From: Bacteriovorax stolpii
Lineage (GTDB): Bacteria; Bdellovibrionota; UBA2428
NCBI GenBank assembly: GCA_945881775.1
Contig: CAMCVE010000010.1
Span: 1-64,000 of the forward strand
Reading direction: 5' to 3'
DNA length: 64,000 nt
The first letter of the stretch is position 1; each line of letters opens with the position of its first letter. The notes beneath the pieces were generated by a model. It made no database searches, had not been told where the DNA came from, and was given only the letters and a program-made list of their open reading frames with translations. Positions 50,730 to 59,865 of this stretch are shown here, piece by piece. The position numbers and the translations under genes are program-made.

Positions 50730-50918
50730 ATGCAAATCAGTAAGACAAAGAAAAATCTCAAAAAAGGTCAGACCTCGGTGGAGTACATCCTCATCGTCGG
50801 TCTGCTTGTCGGCATCGTCATGCTGTTTGGCACCGAATTCAAAAAGCGAATTGGTGGCGTGGTGGGTGACCTCTTCGGTAACATCGGCAAAGGTATCGGC
50901 GACCTTAGCAAGCCCTGA
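50730..50918 (+). CDS. Flp-type pilin 1
   Basis: The 62-aa protein has a basic leader (QISKTKKNLKK), the cleavage motif G-QTSVEY with mature Glu5-Tyr6, and a hydrophobic helix (ILIVGLLVGIVMLFGTEF), then a short Gly-rich tail. This is a typical Flp prepilin, processed by a prepilin peptidase not in this window and polymerised by the Tad machine. GGGGAGG precedes the ATG at good spacing. It is followed by two related small proteins, all in the same orientation, so the pilus may be heteropolymeric. Confidence 0.82.
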   Translation: MQISKTKKNLKKGQTSVEYILIVGLLVGIVMLFGTEFKKRIGGVVGDLFGNIGKGIGDLSKP

Positions 50919-50934
50919 TACCAGGGGGCTAACT

Positions 50935-51126
50935 TTGAGCAAGCGATCCGGGCAAGCCTTGTTGGAGTACATTCTTCTCATGGCTTGCCTTAGCGTTTTG
51001 GCGATCGGATTCGCCAAATTCGCGAGCGGCAAGATTTTCTCCGGTCCACTCGAGACCGGAAAGTTGCCAGCAAAAGTGGCGATCTGTCTTTCACACGAGA
51101 AGAAGGTTGCCCAAGACTGCCAGTAA
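50935..51126 (+). CDS. Flp-type pilin 2 (TTG start)
   Basis: The 63-aa protein begins at TTG (50935-50937) with AGGGGG upstream; a longer ATG frame runs back into pilin 1 in another frame and was rejected. The N-terminus reads SKRSGQALLEYILLMACLSVLAIGFAKF: leader, cleavage Gly, mature Glu5-Tyr6, hydrophobic helix. The C-terminus carries two Cys (VAICLSHEKKVAQDCQ), likely a disulfide. It parallels pilins 1 and 3 and the satellite pilin. An alternative downstream start is not apparent. Confidence 0.68.
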   Translation: MSKRSGQALLEYILLMACLSVLAIGFAKFASGKIFSGPLETGKLPAKVAICLSHEKKVAQDCQ

Positions 51127-51138
51127 GGACGGAGCATC

Positions 51139-51381
51139 ATGAGCGTTTCGCAGAAGCAAAAAAGTCGACTGGGTCAGACCAGCGTCGAGTACATGCTTCT
51201 GCTCGCCGTGATCGCGGGTGTGTTTGCGGTCGTCAATAAAGTCCTTGAACCCGAAGTCGCCAGAAACGTCGCCGTGATCGTGGGGATGGTTCGCTCTGAG
51301 GCCACCTTCGGAGGCAAACCTGCAACCCAAGACGAACCCTACGGCTACTACTACAACGCCGGCCAGATGGAAGTGAAGTGA
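51139..51381 (+). CDS. Flp-type pilin 3
   Basis: The 80-aa protein has leader SVSQKQKSRL, cleavage motif G-QTSVEY (identical to pilin 1), a hydrophobic helix (MLLLAVIAGVFAVVNKVL) and a tail rich in Tyr and Gly (DEPYGYYYNAGQMEV). It sits between pilin 2 and the TadE-like gene, with short gaps. Length is a little above classical Flp. Like the others it would require CpaA/TadV-type peptidase encoded elsewhere. Confidence 0.78.
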   Translation: MSVSQKQKSRLGQTSVEYMLLLAVIAGVFAVVNKVLEPEVARNVAVIVGMVRSEATFGGKPATQDEPYGYYYNAGQMEVK

Positions 51382-51384
51382 GCG

Positions 51385-51975
51385 ATGCGTAATTCTCGCA
51401 AAGGCCAGAGCGTTGTCGAGTTCATCTTTGTCCTTCTCGCATTTCTTAACCTCCTTGTTGTCACAATCAATGCGACCATGGCATTCGCCGTACAACAGTA
51501 CATGTCCTACGCGGCTTTCATGGCGGCGCGGGCTTTTCAAGCTTCCAATATTTCGCCTAAAGAGCAAGAGGAGGCTGCGAAAGCTGTACTGAACTCGTAC
51601 CTTTTTATTTCTCCTGGCGACGATAATGAGAAAATCTTCCGGTTTCATAAAGACGGGAAGGGGACTGCTCGCGATGTTGAGTGGAAAGTTCCGGATTCGC
51701 TTGGAGCACTTCCCAAATACGGCCAGATGCCTCCCAAACCAGGTCGTCATATCAAAATCGATTTTAAAGTTCCGCTCTTCCAATTGCCTTTTGGGCCTTC
51801 GATCAAGGCTTTGAACCTGATTTGGGTGCCTCTGTCGGCGGTGAGCTATCTTGGTCGTGAGCCCACGGTCGAAGAGTGTCGAAAATTCTTCGAAGGCTTC
51901 TACAACTTCTACCGACAGGACCGACCGAGAGGAGGACCGGACGGATGGGTCGGCATGGACGACAACAACTGCTAA
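51385..51975 (+). CDS. TadE-like pseudopilin
   Basis: The 196-aa protein starts RNSRKGQSVVEFIFVLLAFLNLLVVTINATMAF: class III leader, cleavage Gly, Glu5, hydrophobic helix, then a soluble domain (YMSYAAFMAARAFQAS is the typical TadE helix after the membrane part). TadE/F proteins are minor pilins needed for Flp pilus assembly. It lies 3 bp after pilin 3 and its stop overlaps the next gene's start by 31 bp. The soluble part is about twice as long as a minimal TadE. Confidence 0.78.
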   Translation: MRNSRKGQSVVEFIFVLLAFLNLLVVTINATMAFAVQQYMSYAAFMAARAFQASNISPKEQEEAAKAVLNSYLFISPGDDNEKIFRFHKDGKGTARDVEWKVPDSLGALPKYGQMPPKPGRHIKIDFKVPLFQLPFGPSIKALNLIWVPLSAVSYLGREPTVEECRKFFEGFYNFYRQDRPRGGPDGWVGMDDNNC

Positions 51976-52412
51976 GCCCTCATCGCTCTCTTCGTAGAGG
52001 GCAGGCGATCGTCGAGCTCCTGCCGGCTGTGATCGTGTTTTTCACGGTTATCGTGGCAGCACTCAACTACTTCAGAGTGATGCGTGCGGCTGTGATCCGC
52101 CAGGAAGCTGTGCGAAACCAAGTTTTCGCGCTCATCAACAACTCTGGCACTCTCACGACTCCACCGAACTTGCTGGATCAGGTGAGCGCAACCAACACTG
52201 TGCAGGCGGGAATCGAAGGAGTGCCGATCATCAAGACCCACTCCTTTGTCGCGGGCACTTCAAGCTGTTTCATCGTGTTCCCTCCGGACCCAGTGGCCAG
52301 CGTCGAAACGCCGCTGCTTTCGATGTTCTCGAGCGGGGGAGCGACGCCGACCGTCAATTTCATGACATACGCGGTTATCCATCGCCAATCCGGAGCAGAC
52401 TGTGCGCGTTAA
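51945..52412 (+). CDS. TadE/TadG-like pseudopilin
   Basis: From MGRHGRQQLLSPHRSLRRGQAIVELLPAVIVFFTVIVAALNYFRVM the ~155-aa protein has the class III leader with cleavage Gly, Glu5 and a membrane helix, then a soluble domain with FVAGTSSCFIVFPPD. It is shorter than classical TadG and lacks a von Willebrand domain. The ATG at 51945 has GAGGAGG about 10 bases upstream and lies 31 bp inside the upstream gene; the longer frame to 51876 was rejected. Confidence 0.7.
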   Translation: MGRHGRQQLLSPHRSLRRGQAIVELLPAVIVFFTVIVAALNYFRVMRAAVIRQEAVRNQVFALINNSGTLTTPPNLLDQVSATNTVQAGIEGVPIIKTHSFVAGTSSCFIVFPPDPVASVETPLLSMFSSGGATPTVNFMTYAVIHRQSGADCAR

Positions 52413-52475
52413 CTCGAGCACTTCCCTCTTTAGGGAATCTTCACGGAGTCCGATACGTAGAGCTGGAGACAAGCG

Positions 52476-53372
52476 ATGAACCAGTCAAAAGCTTTTCTTG
52501 TGAGTTTTGGAGCCGCAGCGATCGCAATGCTGTTGGTGTTTTTCTATATCAACTCCGAAAAACAAAAGATCAAGAAAGAGTACGGCACCGAAGTTGTCGT
52601 GGTTATTGCCAAGAGTGATATCAATGAAATGGAAGAAATCACGGCGAGTATGCTTGAGACTCGCGTCGTTCCCGACAGCTTCCGTCAACCGGGATCCAAT
52701 GGGGATCCTCGCACTTTCGAGGGTTCTGTCGCAGCTTCGCCTCTCAAAAAGGGTGAGCAGGTTCTTCTCACCAAAGTCTATCTTAAAGGCTCAGACACCG
52801 GCGTGGCCTCGCAGGTCGCGATCCATCACCGCGCGATGTCGATTCCTGTGAACGACGTGACGGGCGTCACGCGTCTTTTGAAGCCAGGAGACCGGGTCGA
52901 TATCATCGCCAACGTACAGTATCCCGGCGAAAAAGGTGTGCAGTCCGAAATCAAAACCATGCTTCAGAACGTTCATGTCCTTGCGGTTGGTGAGCAAGTT
53001 CAAAACAATATCCCAGCGGTTTTCGACACCGACCCGGTGACCGGCACCCGATTCGCTAAGAACATTCGGGGCACTCGAACCTTTAACACCGTGACCGTCG
53101 AAGTCACACCCATTGATGCCCAAAAAATTATTTACATCGTGGAGTCCGGCGTCGGGCTCTTTCTGACACTTCGCAATCCCGTGGATCGTCTCATTTCATC
53201 GATTCCGACCATCACGGTGGACGAGGTTCTTGGAGAAAACTCCCGAAAGGCTGCACTTGAAGCCGCGAAGAACCGTATTCCTGCAGCGGCTCCACCTAAG
53301 GCTCCTCCTATGCCGAGTGCTCCTCCGCCTCCGCCAGCTTTCAAGCAAGGAGGAATTCCTCTTGCGAACTAA
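52476..53372 (+). CDS. cpaB: Flp pilus assembly protein CpaB/RcpC
   Basis: The 298-aa protein has an N-terminal membrane helix (AFLVSFGAAAIAMLLVFFYI), a SAF domain (VVVVIAKSDINEMEEITASMLETRVVP...ASPLKKGEQVLLTKVYLKG) and an RcpC-type domain (AMSIPVNDVTGVTRLLKPGDRVDIIANV). The C-terminus is Pro-rich (APPKAPPMPSAPPPPPAF). It stabilises the secretin CpaC in the periplasm. The last bases overlap the secretin start in a different frame (TTG at 53362). It is about twice the size of the SAF-like satellite protein at 12181. Confidence 0.9.
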   Translation: MNQSKAFLVSFGAAAIAMLLVFFYINSEKQKIKKEYGTEVVVVIAKSDINEMEEITASMLETRVVPDSFRQPGSNGDPRTFEGSVAASPLKKGEQVLLTKVYLKGSDTGVASQVAIHHRAMSIPVNDVTGVTRLLKPGDRVDIIANVQYPGEKGVQSEIKTMLQNVHVLAVGEQVQNNIPAVFDTDPVTGTRFAKNIRGTRTFNTVTVEVTPIDAQKIIYIVESGVGLFLTLRNPVDRLISSIPTITVDEVLGENSRKAALEAAKNRIPAAAPPKAPPMPSAPPPPPAFKQGGIPLAN

Positions 53373-55059
53373 GTCGATCCTCCTCTTAGTCGTCGCGCTC
53401 GCTTCCTTTGGGGTTGCGGGCCCTGCAGCATTTGCGCAGCCAGTTCCGGAGGGCATGGACATCCCCGATCTGAAATCGGGCAAAGTTGATATTGTGGGCG
53501 GCATCGCCGACACCACAATCGACGAGCTCACGCGCCAGCGAATTGAGCAGGGACTTCTCAAGCCTAAAGATGGCTTCGAGGAAATCATCCTCACTAAGGA
53601 TTCAGAAACGATCATCGAGCCCCAAAAATATGGGCCGACGTGTCTGACGCCGTATCCAGGCGGAATCATCACGAGCTCTGATCCACCCCGCAAAGTTGGG
53701 GATCCTCCACGTCCCAGAAAGATTCAGGCTGTGGCCGAGGGAACCATGCAGCTTCTTGTGACGACCGATCCTTCGGGACAGGGGCGTTGCTCGGAAGAAC
53801 TCGGAACGCTCATGAAGGTTTACCGCTTCACGGTCACGCCGTTGGATGTTTTTAAGACACTGCAGGAGTTTAAAGCGCTTACGGGCGGTATTGAGGGACT
53901 AGAAGTTCGCGTGGTTAACAACCGAATTGTCTTCGATGGAAAGCTTGTGATCCCTGCCGAGCTCGAACGTTTGCAGAAAGTTTTGGCCGACTACAGAAAA
54001 TTGGCTGAAAAAAAAGAGAGGCCACCGTTTATCGATCTCACGGAGCTTTCCCCGACGACTTACCAAATCGTTGCTGAAAAGATGGAAGAAGCCATCGCGG
54101 GTGGGCCCGACCGCCCTCGCGACATCACTGTGAAGGTGATCAATGGGCGCTATTTCCTAGAGGGGTCAGTCGACCAGCGCTCGCAGCGTGAAGAGGCCGA
54201 ACGTGTTTGTCGTGCTTTCCTCCAAAACAAACCCGCGCTGACCCCTGAAGGTATTTTGCGCGTCGAAACCGGGCTACCCGATTGCAACTCATCGATTTGG
54301 ATTCGTCAGGGCCAACCCAAAGATCCCGACGCCATCATTCATGTGCGCGTGGATTTTGTGACCTTGAGTCGCGAGTATCTCAAGAGCTTTGAGTTCCGCT
54401 GGCGTCCGTCTGTGGGCGCGCAAGGCGAGGTGAACTATGAGTCCGACGTGGGTCGTTTCACGGCGGGATTTATTGCCACGATCGGAAACCTTTTCCCGTT
54501 CCTAAGGACGGCCGCTCAACATGGCTACGGTCGCGTTTTGCGCACGGCCAATCTCATGATTGTCGACAAGCAAGAGGGCAATCCGCAGAACTATTCGATC
54601 GAAGAGACTGTCACAATCCCCGTTCCGACCGTAACTCCTGAGGGACTGCCAGACACCAAAGAAGCTCGTGTCACAACAAACGTGACTGTTGCAGCTCAGT
54701 CCGTAAAAGGTTCGGACAAGATCAATTTGACCATCGCTGCCACACAAGCACAAGTGACGGGCATCGGCGCCAACGGTGCTCCCAAAACGATTGAGAATAA
54801 AGTCAGCACAGCACTCGTCGTCACGAACGGCGAAAGTGCGGCCCTCGGTGGAATGATCGGCGAGCAGCGCAACGTGACCTTTGACCGATCCCCGACCGGC
54901 TCAGAGGGAGGCGGCGATTTCGAGGTCTTTGGAATCGGACGCAAACAGTCCTTCCAAGACAACAAGTCACAGTTCATCGTGTTTGTAACTCCCACCAAGA
55001 TGCGGAGTCCTGAACAAGGCACCGACGAACTCAAGCGCAAATTTAGGCTGAGGAGATAG
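53362..55059 (+). CDS. cpaC: Flp pilus secretin CpaC/RcpA
   Basis: The ~565-aa protein starts at TTG (53362) with AGGAGG upstream; the longer frame from 53230 overlaps cpaB and was rejected. A signal peptide (LLVVALASFGVAGPAAFAQ) is followed by an unusual N-terminal region of about 130 residues, a BON-like segment near residues 255-290 (DITVKVINGRYFLEGSVDQ), and the secretin domain from about 330 with STALVVTNGESAALGGMI (482-499) and SQFIVFVTP (537-545). It forms the outer-membrane pore for the Flp pilus. The next gene follows after 6 bp. Confidence 0.9.
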   Translation: MRTKSILLLVVALASFGVAGPAAFAQPVPEGMDIPDLKSGKVDIVGGIADTTIDELTRQRIEQGLLKPKDGFEEIILTKDSETIIEPQKYGPTCLTPYPGGIITSSDPPRKVGDPPRPRKIQAVAEGTMQLLVTTDPSGQGRCSEELGTLMKVYRFTVTPLDVFKTLQEFKALTGGIEGLEVRVVNNRIVFDGKLVIPAELERLQKVLADYRKLAEKKERPPFIDLTELSPTTYQIVAEKMEEAIAGGPDRPRDITVKVINGRYFLEGSVDQRSQREEAERVCRAFLQNKPALTPEGILRVETGLPDCNSSIWIRQGQPKDPDAIIHVRVDFVTLSREYLKSFEFRWRPSVGAQGEVNYESDVGRFTAGFIATIGNLFPFLRTAAQHGYGRVLRTANLMIVDKQEGNPQNYSIEETVTIPVPTVTPEGLPDTKEARVTTNVTVAAQSVKGSDKINLTIAATQAQVTGIGANGAPKTIENKVSTALVVTNGESAALGGMIGEQRNVTFDRSPTGSEGGGDFEVFGIGRKQSFQDNKSQFIVFVTPTKMRSPEQGTDELKRKFRLRR

Positions 55060-55065
55060 GACGAG

Positions 55066-57294
55066 ATGGCGCAAGCACCAGCGACTCCTCCAGCTCCTGC
55101 GAGTTCGGCACCTGCAGCTCCTGCGGCACCGCAGGCCTCCGCGGTTCCAATGGGTCATGTGATTGCCATCGTCGGTGGCAAGGGTGGTGTTGGGAAGTCA
55201 GTTTTCGCAGCGAACTTGGCGCTTGCGATTGCCTATGACAGCAAGAAGGGTCCGCTCGTGCTCGACTGCGATCCGAACAGCACGGGCGATATAAATCTTA
55301 TTTACGGCATCAAGCAGGTCAAAGGTTATGGCGATGCGCTCATCGAAGGTAAGGTCCCCGATTCCAATCGCTTGAGGCAACTTGTGACGCCGGTGAACAC
55401 CGGAAACGCGGCCGTGCCACTTTTTGCGCTTCAGATGCTTTCCAACTTGGAACGCTTTGGGCAACTCGACGAAGCCAAGCTCGATCTCGCTCTGAGCCTG
55501 GTGCGTAAGACATTCCCGCTTACGATCATCGATTGCGGCAATTCCGTTGAGGGCCCGATGCTGAAAGTTTTTGATCATGCGACGATGATCCTGGTCCCCA
55601 CGGTGCCTGAGATTCTTGTTCTCAATCAGACCAAGCGCCTGATCGAGAAACTTCAGTCCATGCTTTATCCTCCGGAGATCACAAAAGTGATCGTGAACCG
55701 TTTTCCAACGGGAAGCCCCTACAATCCGCAGTTCCTCGAGCAGACCCTCAAGCGCCAGGTGATTGCTGTGGTTCCAGAAGACGCCGCTTCGGCCAACGCT
55801 TCGCTTGCCAAGGGTTCGCCGATGATGATTGTGGCACCTCAGTCGGCAGCGACCAAAGGTATTACCGGGCTGAGTCGCTTTATTATCGAGAAGCGAGTGT
55901 TAGAGCAGCTCTCAAAAGCCCAAAAAGCGGAGCGCCCAAAAGCCGCGCCCGCAGCAGTTGCATCGTCTTCTAGCGAAAACAAAGTGATTCCGCTCAAGGG
56001 GCGGGGTCCTACGGATCCTCGCAGTGCCTTCAAGCTCCGTGTTCATGCTCAACTTGTTGAACGCATGGACCTCAAAAAAGAAGAACTCGACCGCGCCTTG
56101 TCGGAAGACAAGAAGGCCGACTTGCGCGCACGAGCGCAGTCGATCGTGGCCGAAGTCATGAACAACGAAGAGCACCCTTGGAAGTCTCGCGAAGAGTCGG
56201 CCAAGCTGATGAAAGAAATCTTAGACGAGGCGATCGGCCTTGGTCCTCTCGAGGAATACCTCGCCGATCCGACCATTACGGAAGTCATGGTCTGTCGTGC
56301 AGACCTCACCTACATCGAAAAATCGGGTAAACTCATCGAGTCGCCCACGAATTTCTCTTCGAATGATCAGCTCCGTCAGATTATCGAGCGCATCGTCAAC
56401 CCGATTGGTCGTCGTATCGACGAGAAGAGTCCTTACGTGGATGCGCGTCTTGCCGACGGAAGTCGTGTTCACGCCATCATCCCCCCACTCTCGATTGATG
56501 GCCCGATGATCACGATTCGTAAATTTCCCACGAAGCGGCTCACAATCGAGTCGCTCGTAGGGTTTGGTTCCATGAGTCAGGAAATGGCCGACTTCCTGAG
56601 GGCCGCAGTGGAGTGTCACTCCAACGTGCTCATCAGCGGAGGTACGGGTTCCGGTAAAACGACGCTTCTCAACGTTCTCTCCTCGTTCATTCCGGCCAAC
56701 GAACGTATTCTTACGGTCGAAGATGCGGCCGAGCTTCAGCTCCAGCAAAAGCATGTCGGACGTCTGGAGTCGCGCCCAGCGAACATCGAAGGCACGGGAG
56801 CTGTCACGATTCGTGACCTCGTCAAACAAACCCTGCGGATGCGGCCTGACCGCATCATCATCGGCGAGGTGCGAGCCGGAGAAGCGCTCGACATGCTTCA
56901 GGCGATGAACACGGGTCACGATGGCTCCATGGCCACAGTTCACTCGAACAATCCTCGCGATGCGATCGGTCGTCTCGAGACTCTTGTGATGATGGCGGGC
57001 ATGAACATGCCCGTCGAAGCCATTCGCTCGCAGATCGCGGGCGCTGTTCACCTGATCGTTCAGCAGTCACGCCTTTCGGATGGTTCTCGCCGCGTGACGC
57101 ACGTCACGGAAGTCACCGGTATGCAGGGCGATGTCATTACTATGCAAGACATTTTCCTCTGGAAGTCTGATGGCATTGATAAGAACCGCAAGGTCATCGG
57201 TCGCCATATGGCGACGGGCTTTATGCCGAAGATGGTCGAGAAATTCGAGGCGCTTGGTATCAGGCTTCCGAAGGGGATCTTTAAAGCTGCATGA
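55066..57294 (+). CDS. Fused CpaE (MinD-like)-CpaF (secretion ATPase) protein
   Basis: The 742-aa protein joins two Tad components. Residues 1-28 are an Ala/Pro linker; 31-280 are a MinD-type ATPase with deviant Walker [10 protein letters not shown] (38-45) and [12 protein letters not shown] (65-75), as in CpaE/TadZ, but without the N-terminal receiver-like domain. Then comes a linker (~285-320), and residues 325-742 are the CpaF/TadA ATPase: Walker [10 protein letters not shown] (525-533), [10 protein letters not shown] (597-606) and [12 protein letters not shown] (618-628). Fusion would hold the localisation factor and the motor together. It overlaps tadB by 4 bp. I checked that no frame shift or internal stop separates the halves. 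Confidence 0.92.
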   Translation: MAQAPATPPAPASSAPAAPAAPQASAVPMGHVIAIVGGKGGVGKSVFAANLALAIAYDSKKGPLVLDCDPNSTGDINLIYGIKQVKGYGDALIEGKVPDSNRLRQLVTPVNTGNAAVPLFALQMLSNLERFGQLDEAKLDLALSLVRKTFPLTIIDCGNSVEGPMLKVFDHATMILVPTVPEILVLNQTKRLIEKLQSMLYPPEITKVIVNRFPTGSPYNPQFLEQTLKRQVIAVVPEDAASANASLAKGSPMMIVAPQSAATKGITGLSRFIIEKRVLEQLSKAQKAERPKAAPAAVASSSSENKVIPLKGRGPTDPRSAFKLRVHAQLVERMDLKKEELDRALSEDKKADLRARAQSIVAEVMNNEEHPWKSREESAKLMKEILDEAIGLGPLEEYLADPTITEVMVCRADLTYIEKSGKLIESPTNFSSNDQLRQIIERIVNPIGRRIDEKSPYVDARLADGSRVHAIIPPLSIDGPMITIRKFPTKRLTIESLVGFGSMSQEMADFLRAAVECHSNVLISGGTGSGKTTLLNVLSSFIPANERILTVEDAAELQLQQKHVGRLESRPANIEGTGAVTIRDLVKQTLRMRPDRIIIGEVRAGEALDMLQAMNTGHDGSMATVHSNNPRDAIGRLETLVMMAGMNMPVEAIRSQIAGAVHLIVQQSRLSDGSRRVTHVTEVTGMQGDVITMQDIFLWKSDGIDKNRKVIGRHMATGFMPKMVEKFEALGIRLPKGIFKAA

Positions 57295-58160
57295 GCCCTC
57301 TTGCGATCAGCGTTGTGTCCGGGTGCCTCATCTTTGTGGCCATGTTCTTCTCTTTTGAGCAGATCTATGTCCGTGTTTGGGGTCGGATGTCAGTGATCAG
57401 TCAGAAGACGAGCGAAGTCTACCAGGACATGTTCTATTTGAAGATGGATTTGAAGGCGGTGATCCGGCAGCAGATAATCATCTCGGTGATCGGTGTGATT
57501 CTGATGGTGGCGCTTTTTTCGGCTTTGCCGATTGTCGCGGTTTTCTTTTGTTTGGGTGCGATTTGGTTCTCGTGGCATTTGCCGCTCGCCTATCTCGAGC
57601 ACTTTGTTCGTCCACGCCGTATCAAGCAATTCTCCGATCAAATGATCGACGGTCTCACTCTCATGGGCAACGCCATGAAGTCGGGCATGAACTTGTCCCA
57701 GGCATTTAAGATCTGTGTGGATGAGCTCAGTGGTCCGATCTCCCAGGAGTTCGGTATGATCCTCGATAAGAACCGCATCGGCCAGACTTTGGAGCTGGGC
57801 CTCGAGAATCTCGCCAAGCGCCTTCCTTCGGAGGACATCGTGATGTTCTCGACCAGCGTCAATATTTTGAAGGAAACGGGCGGTAACATGACCGAGACCT
57901 TCTCGACGATCACCAAGACGATTCGCGAGCGGATCAAGCTTCAGGGAAAGATTGAGGCGCTCACCGCTCAAGGGATGACCTCGGCCGTGGTGGTATCGAT
58001 TCTGCCCTGGGCTCTGGCTTGCGTGCTCTATTTTATTGATCCCATCATGATGACCCCTCTGTTTGTGCACCCCGCTGGATGGGTCATTCTTCTCTGTGTG
58101 CTGGGTCTTGAAGTGATGGGTTACGTGGTGATCAAAAAGATTGTCACCATTCGCGTTTAA
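57291..58160 (+). CDS. tadB: TadB-like pilus inner-membrane platform protein
   Basis: The 289-aa protein has a GSPII_F-type fold: TM helices near the N-terminus (LAISVVSGCLIFVAMFFSF), in the middle (IIISVIGVILMVALFSALPIVAVFFCLGAIWF) and two at the C-terminus (ALACVLYFIDPIMMTPLFV, GWVILLCVLGLEVMGYVV), with a cytoplasmic domain containing FSDQMIDGLTLMGNAMKSGMNLSQAF and LKETGGNMTETFSTI. Most Tad systems have a TadB-TadC pair; here only one is seen. It overlaps the fused ATPase by 4 bp, so the two should be made together. Confidence 0.85.
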   Translation: MSPLAISVVSGCLIFVAMFFSFEQIYVRVWGRMSVISQKTSEVYQDMFYLKMDLKAVIRQQIIISVIGVILMVALFSALPIVAVFFCLGAIWFSWHLPLAYLEHFVRPRRIKQFSDQMIDGLTLMGNAMKSGMNLSQAFKICVDELSGPISQEFGMILDKNRIGQTLELGLENLAKRLPSEDIVMFSTSVNILKETGGNMTETFSTITKTIRERIKLQGKIEALTAQGMTSAVVVSILPWALACVLYFIDPIMMTPLFVHPAGWVILLCVLGLEVMGYVVIKKIVTIRV

Positions 58161-58231
58161 CGCGTCGGGCCTTCTCCTCTCCACTCAAGGGAACATGAGA
58201 AGTTATTGACGCTCTGAGTTTTTGCAGGGGC

Positions 58232-58240
58232 TGCTAAGAT
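58232..58240 (+). promoter_or_regulatory. Extended -10 promoter element for the RHS-repeat gene
   Basis: TGCTAAGAT (58232-58240) is an extended -10 element (TGn-TAAGAT) 30 bp before the ATG at 58270. A TTGACG lies further upstream at about 58206 with a spacing that is too long, so it probably does not act as a -35. Confidence 0.35.
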
Positions 58241-58269
58241 AGTTGGAAAGTGTGAGTGGAGGTTTTTGT

Positions 58270-59865
58270 ATGTTCAAAACTGCGATTCGGTCAGCCGCGC
58301 TGACTCTGGTGCTCGGGGCTCTCGGTGCGCATGCCGGAGTGAACGTTAACAACGGAAACTATTATGTTGCGAACACGGACTTCTTCTTGCCGACTTCGGG
58401 TCTGAACATCGAAGTGACTCGGACTTACAACAGCCGCTCGAGCTACGTGCAAGGATTCTTCGGAGTGGGTTGGTCTTCAGAGCTTGAAGGCTACCTCAAA
58501 ACAAACGCTAAGAACGTTGATTATTTCGAAGGCGGCGGCGGCAACATCGTCACTTTCGTTCCTGCTGGAGCAAACAAGTGGATCAATTCCCTCTACGGCC
58601 TGCAAACTCTCGTTAAGACCAAGGCAGGTTGGACGCTAGAGAGCGCCTCTGGAAAGATCCTGAGCTTCGATGCAGGGGGCAAACTCTCTCGCCTCGCCGA
58701 CAAGAATGGCAACGCGATCGATGTTGTCTACAAGACGGGGCTGATCGATCAGTTGCGCGACAACTTCAACAACCAAGTGAAATTCACTTGGAAAGAGTTC
58801 AACAAGAAGCCACGCGTGGTTCGGGTCGAGCGTGACGCGCTCAAGTCGAGCTACAGCTATTCCCCGATCGGCAATCTTATTAAGGCAGTGGGCGTCGACG
58901 GCGTTCCCTACACCTACGATTACGACGATGAACACAACATGACCAAAGTCACCTACGCCAACGGCGAATACAAAGAAATGGCTTACAACAAGTCGCGCGA
59001 CTGGATCACAAAGTTCCGTGACCGCGACGGCATGACCACGAACTACGATTATTTCTCTGATAGCCTCGATCCTGAGAGCAAGTTCGGAACGATTGTGACT
59101 CGTTTCCAAGAAGGATCCAAGGACCGTGAAATCTCGAAGTTTTGGTACGAATTCCGCAAACGCGCAGACGGTTCAAAGTTCAACTACCGTGCCGTGACCT
59201 CGGTTCGCGATGTGGTTACGGAAACAATTTTCACAGAGTGCTGTGGCACTCCGCTTGTGGTTTCTCAGTGGCCCGACGCCGAGAAGCCCGGCACTTCGGC
59301 GCGAGGTCTCGATTGGACGATCGCCAAAGGCACCAAGACCTCGACATCGTTTGATTACTACGCCGACGGACTCCTGAAAAAGAAGACGGCTCCCAACGGA
59401 ACCGTGACAGCGCTGGTCTACGATGCCAAGCACCGCAAGGTGAGCTCTGTGCAAAAGGGCGCTCGCAAGATCAGCTACGCCTACGACACCAAGGGCAACC
59501 TCGCCACCGCTTTTGATCACTCTGAAAATCGCAACCTCAAGCTAGGCTATGACCAACAGGGCCGCATCACAACGGTCACCGAGACCGTTCCGAGTGGCAA
59601 ACAAACGGCCTCACGCACGGTTCTCTTCCGCTATGACGGCGGAGGTCGCCCCGTTGAAATCAAAGAACGTTCCCCGGACGGCGCTGAAGGCGTGATTCGC
59701 ATGAAGTACAACGCTCGTGGCGAAGTCGAAGGGGTTTTCAATGCCCAAGGCCGCGTGCTAGCTTCCGACGCTGACATGGAAACCGCCCGCAAAGTCGCCA
59801 TGACATTTCAGAATCTTTTGGAAATCGTGCAACCCGCCGGCGTCACGCTCGGGCCTGAAGGATGA
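58270..59865 (+). CDS. Secreted RHS/YD-repeat protein
   Basis: From MFKTAIRSAALTLVLGALGAHAG the 531-aa protein has a signal peptide, then a DUF6531-like start (GNYYVANTDFFLPTSGLNIEVTRTYNSRSSYVQGFFGVGWSS) and YD/RHS repeats (DKNGNAIDVVY, YSPIGNLIKAVG, YTYDYDDEHNMTKVTYANGEYKEMAYN, YDTKGNLATAFD, GYDQQGRITTV, YNARGEVEGVFN). RHS shells often carry a C-terminal toxin; this protein ends soon after the repeats, with a hydrophobic helix and no toxin domain. GGAGG precedes the ATG. It follows tadB by 109 bp. Confidence 0.82.
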   Translation: MFKTAIRSAALTLVLGALGAHAGVNVNNGNYYVANTDFFLPTSGLNIEVTRTYNSRSSYVQGFFGVGWSSELEGYLKTNAKNVDYFEGGGGNIVTFVPAGANKWINSLYGLQTLVKTKAGWTLESASGKILSFDAGGKLSRLADKNGNAIDVVYKTGLIDQLRDNFNNQVKFTWKEFNKKPRVVRVERDALKSSYSYSPIGNLIKAVGVDGVPYTYDYDDEHNMTKVTYANGEYKEMAYNKSRDWITKFRDRDGMTTNYDYFSDSLDPESKFGTIVTRFQEGSKDREISKFWYEFRKRADGSKFNYRAVTSVRDVVTETIFTECCGTPLVVSQWPDAEKPGTSARGLDWTIAKGTKTSTSFDYYADGLLKKKTAPNGTVTALVYDAKHRKVSSVQKGARKISYAYDTKGNLATAFDHSENRNLKLGYDQQGRITTVTETVPSGKQTASRTVLFRYDGGGRPVEIKERSPDGAEGVIRMKYNARGEVEGVFNAQGRVLASDADMETARKVAMTFQNLLEIVQPAGVTLGPEG

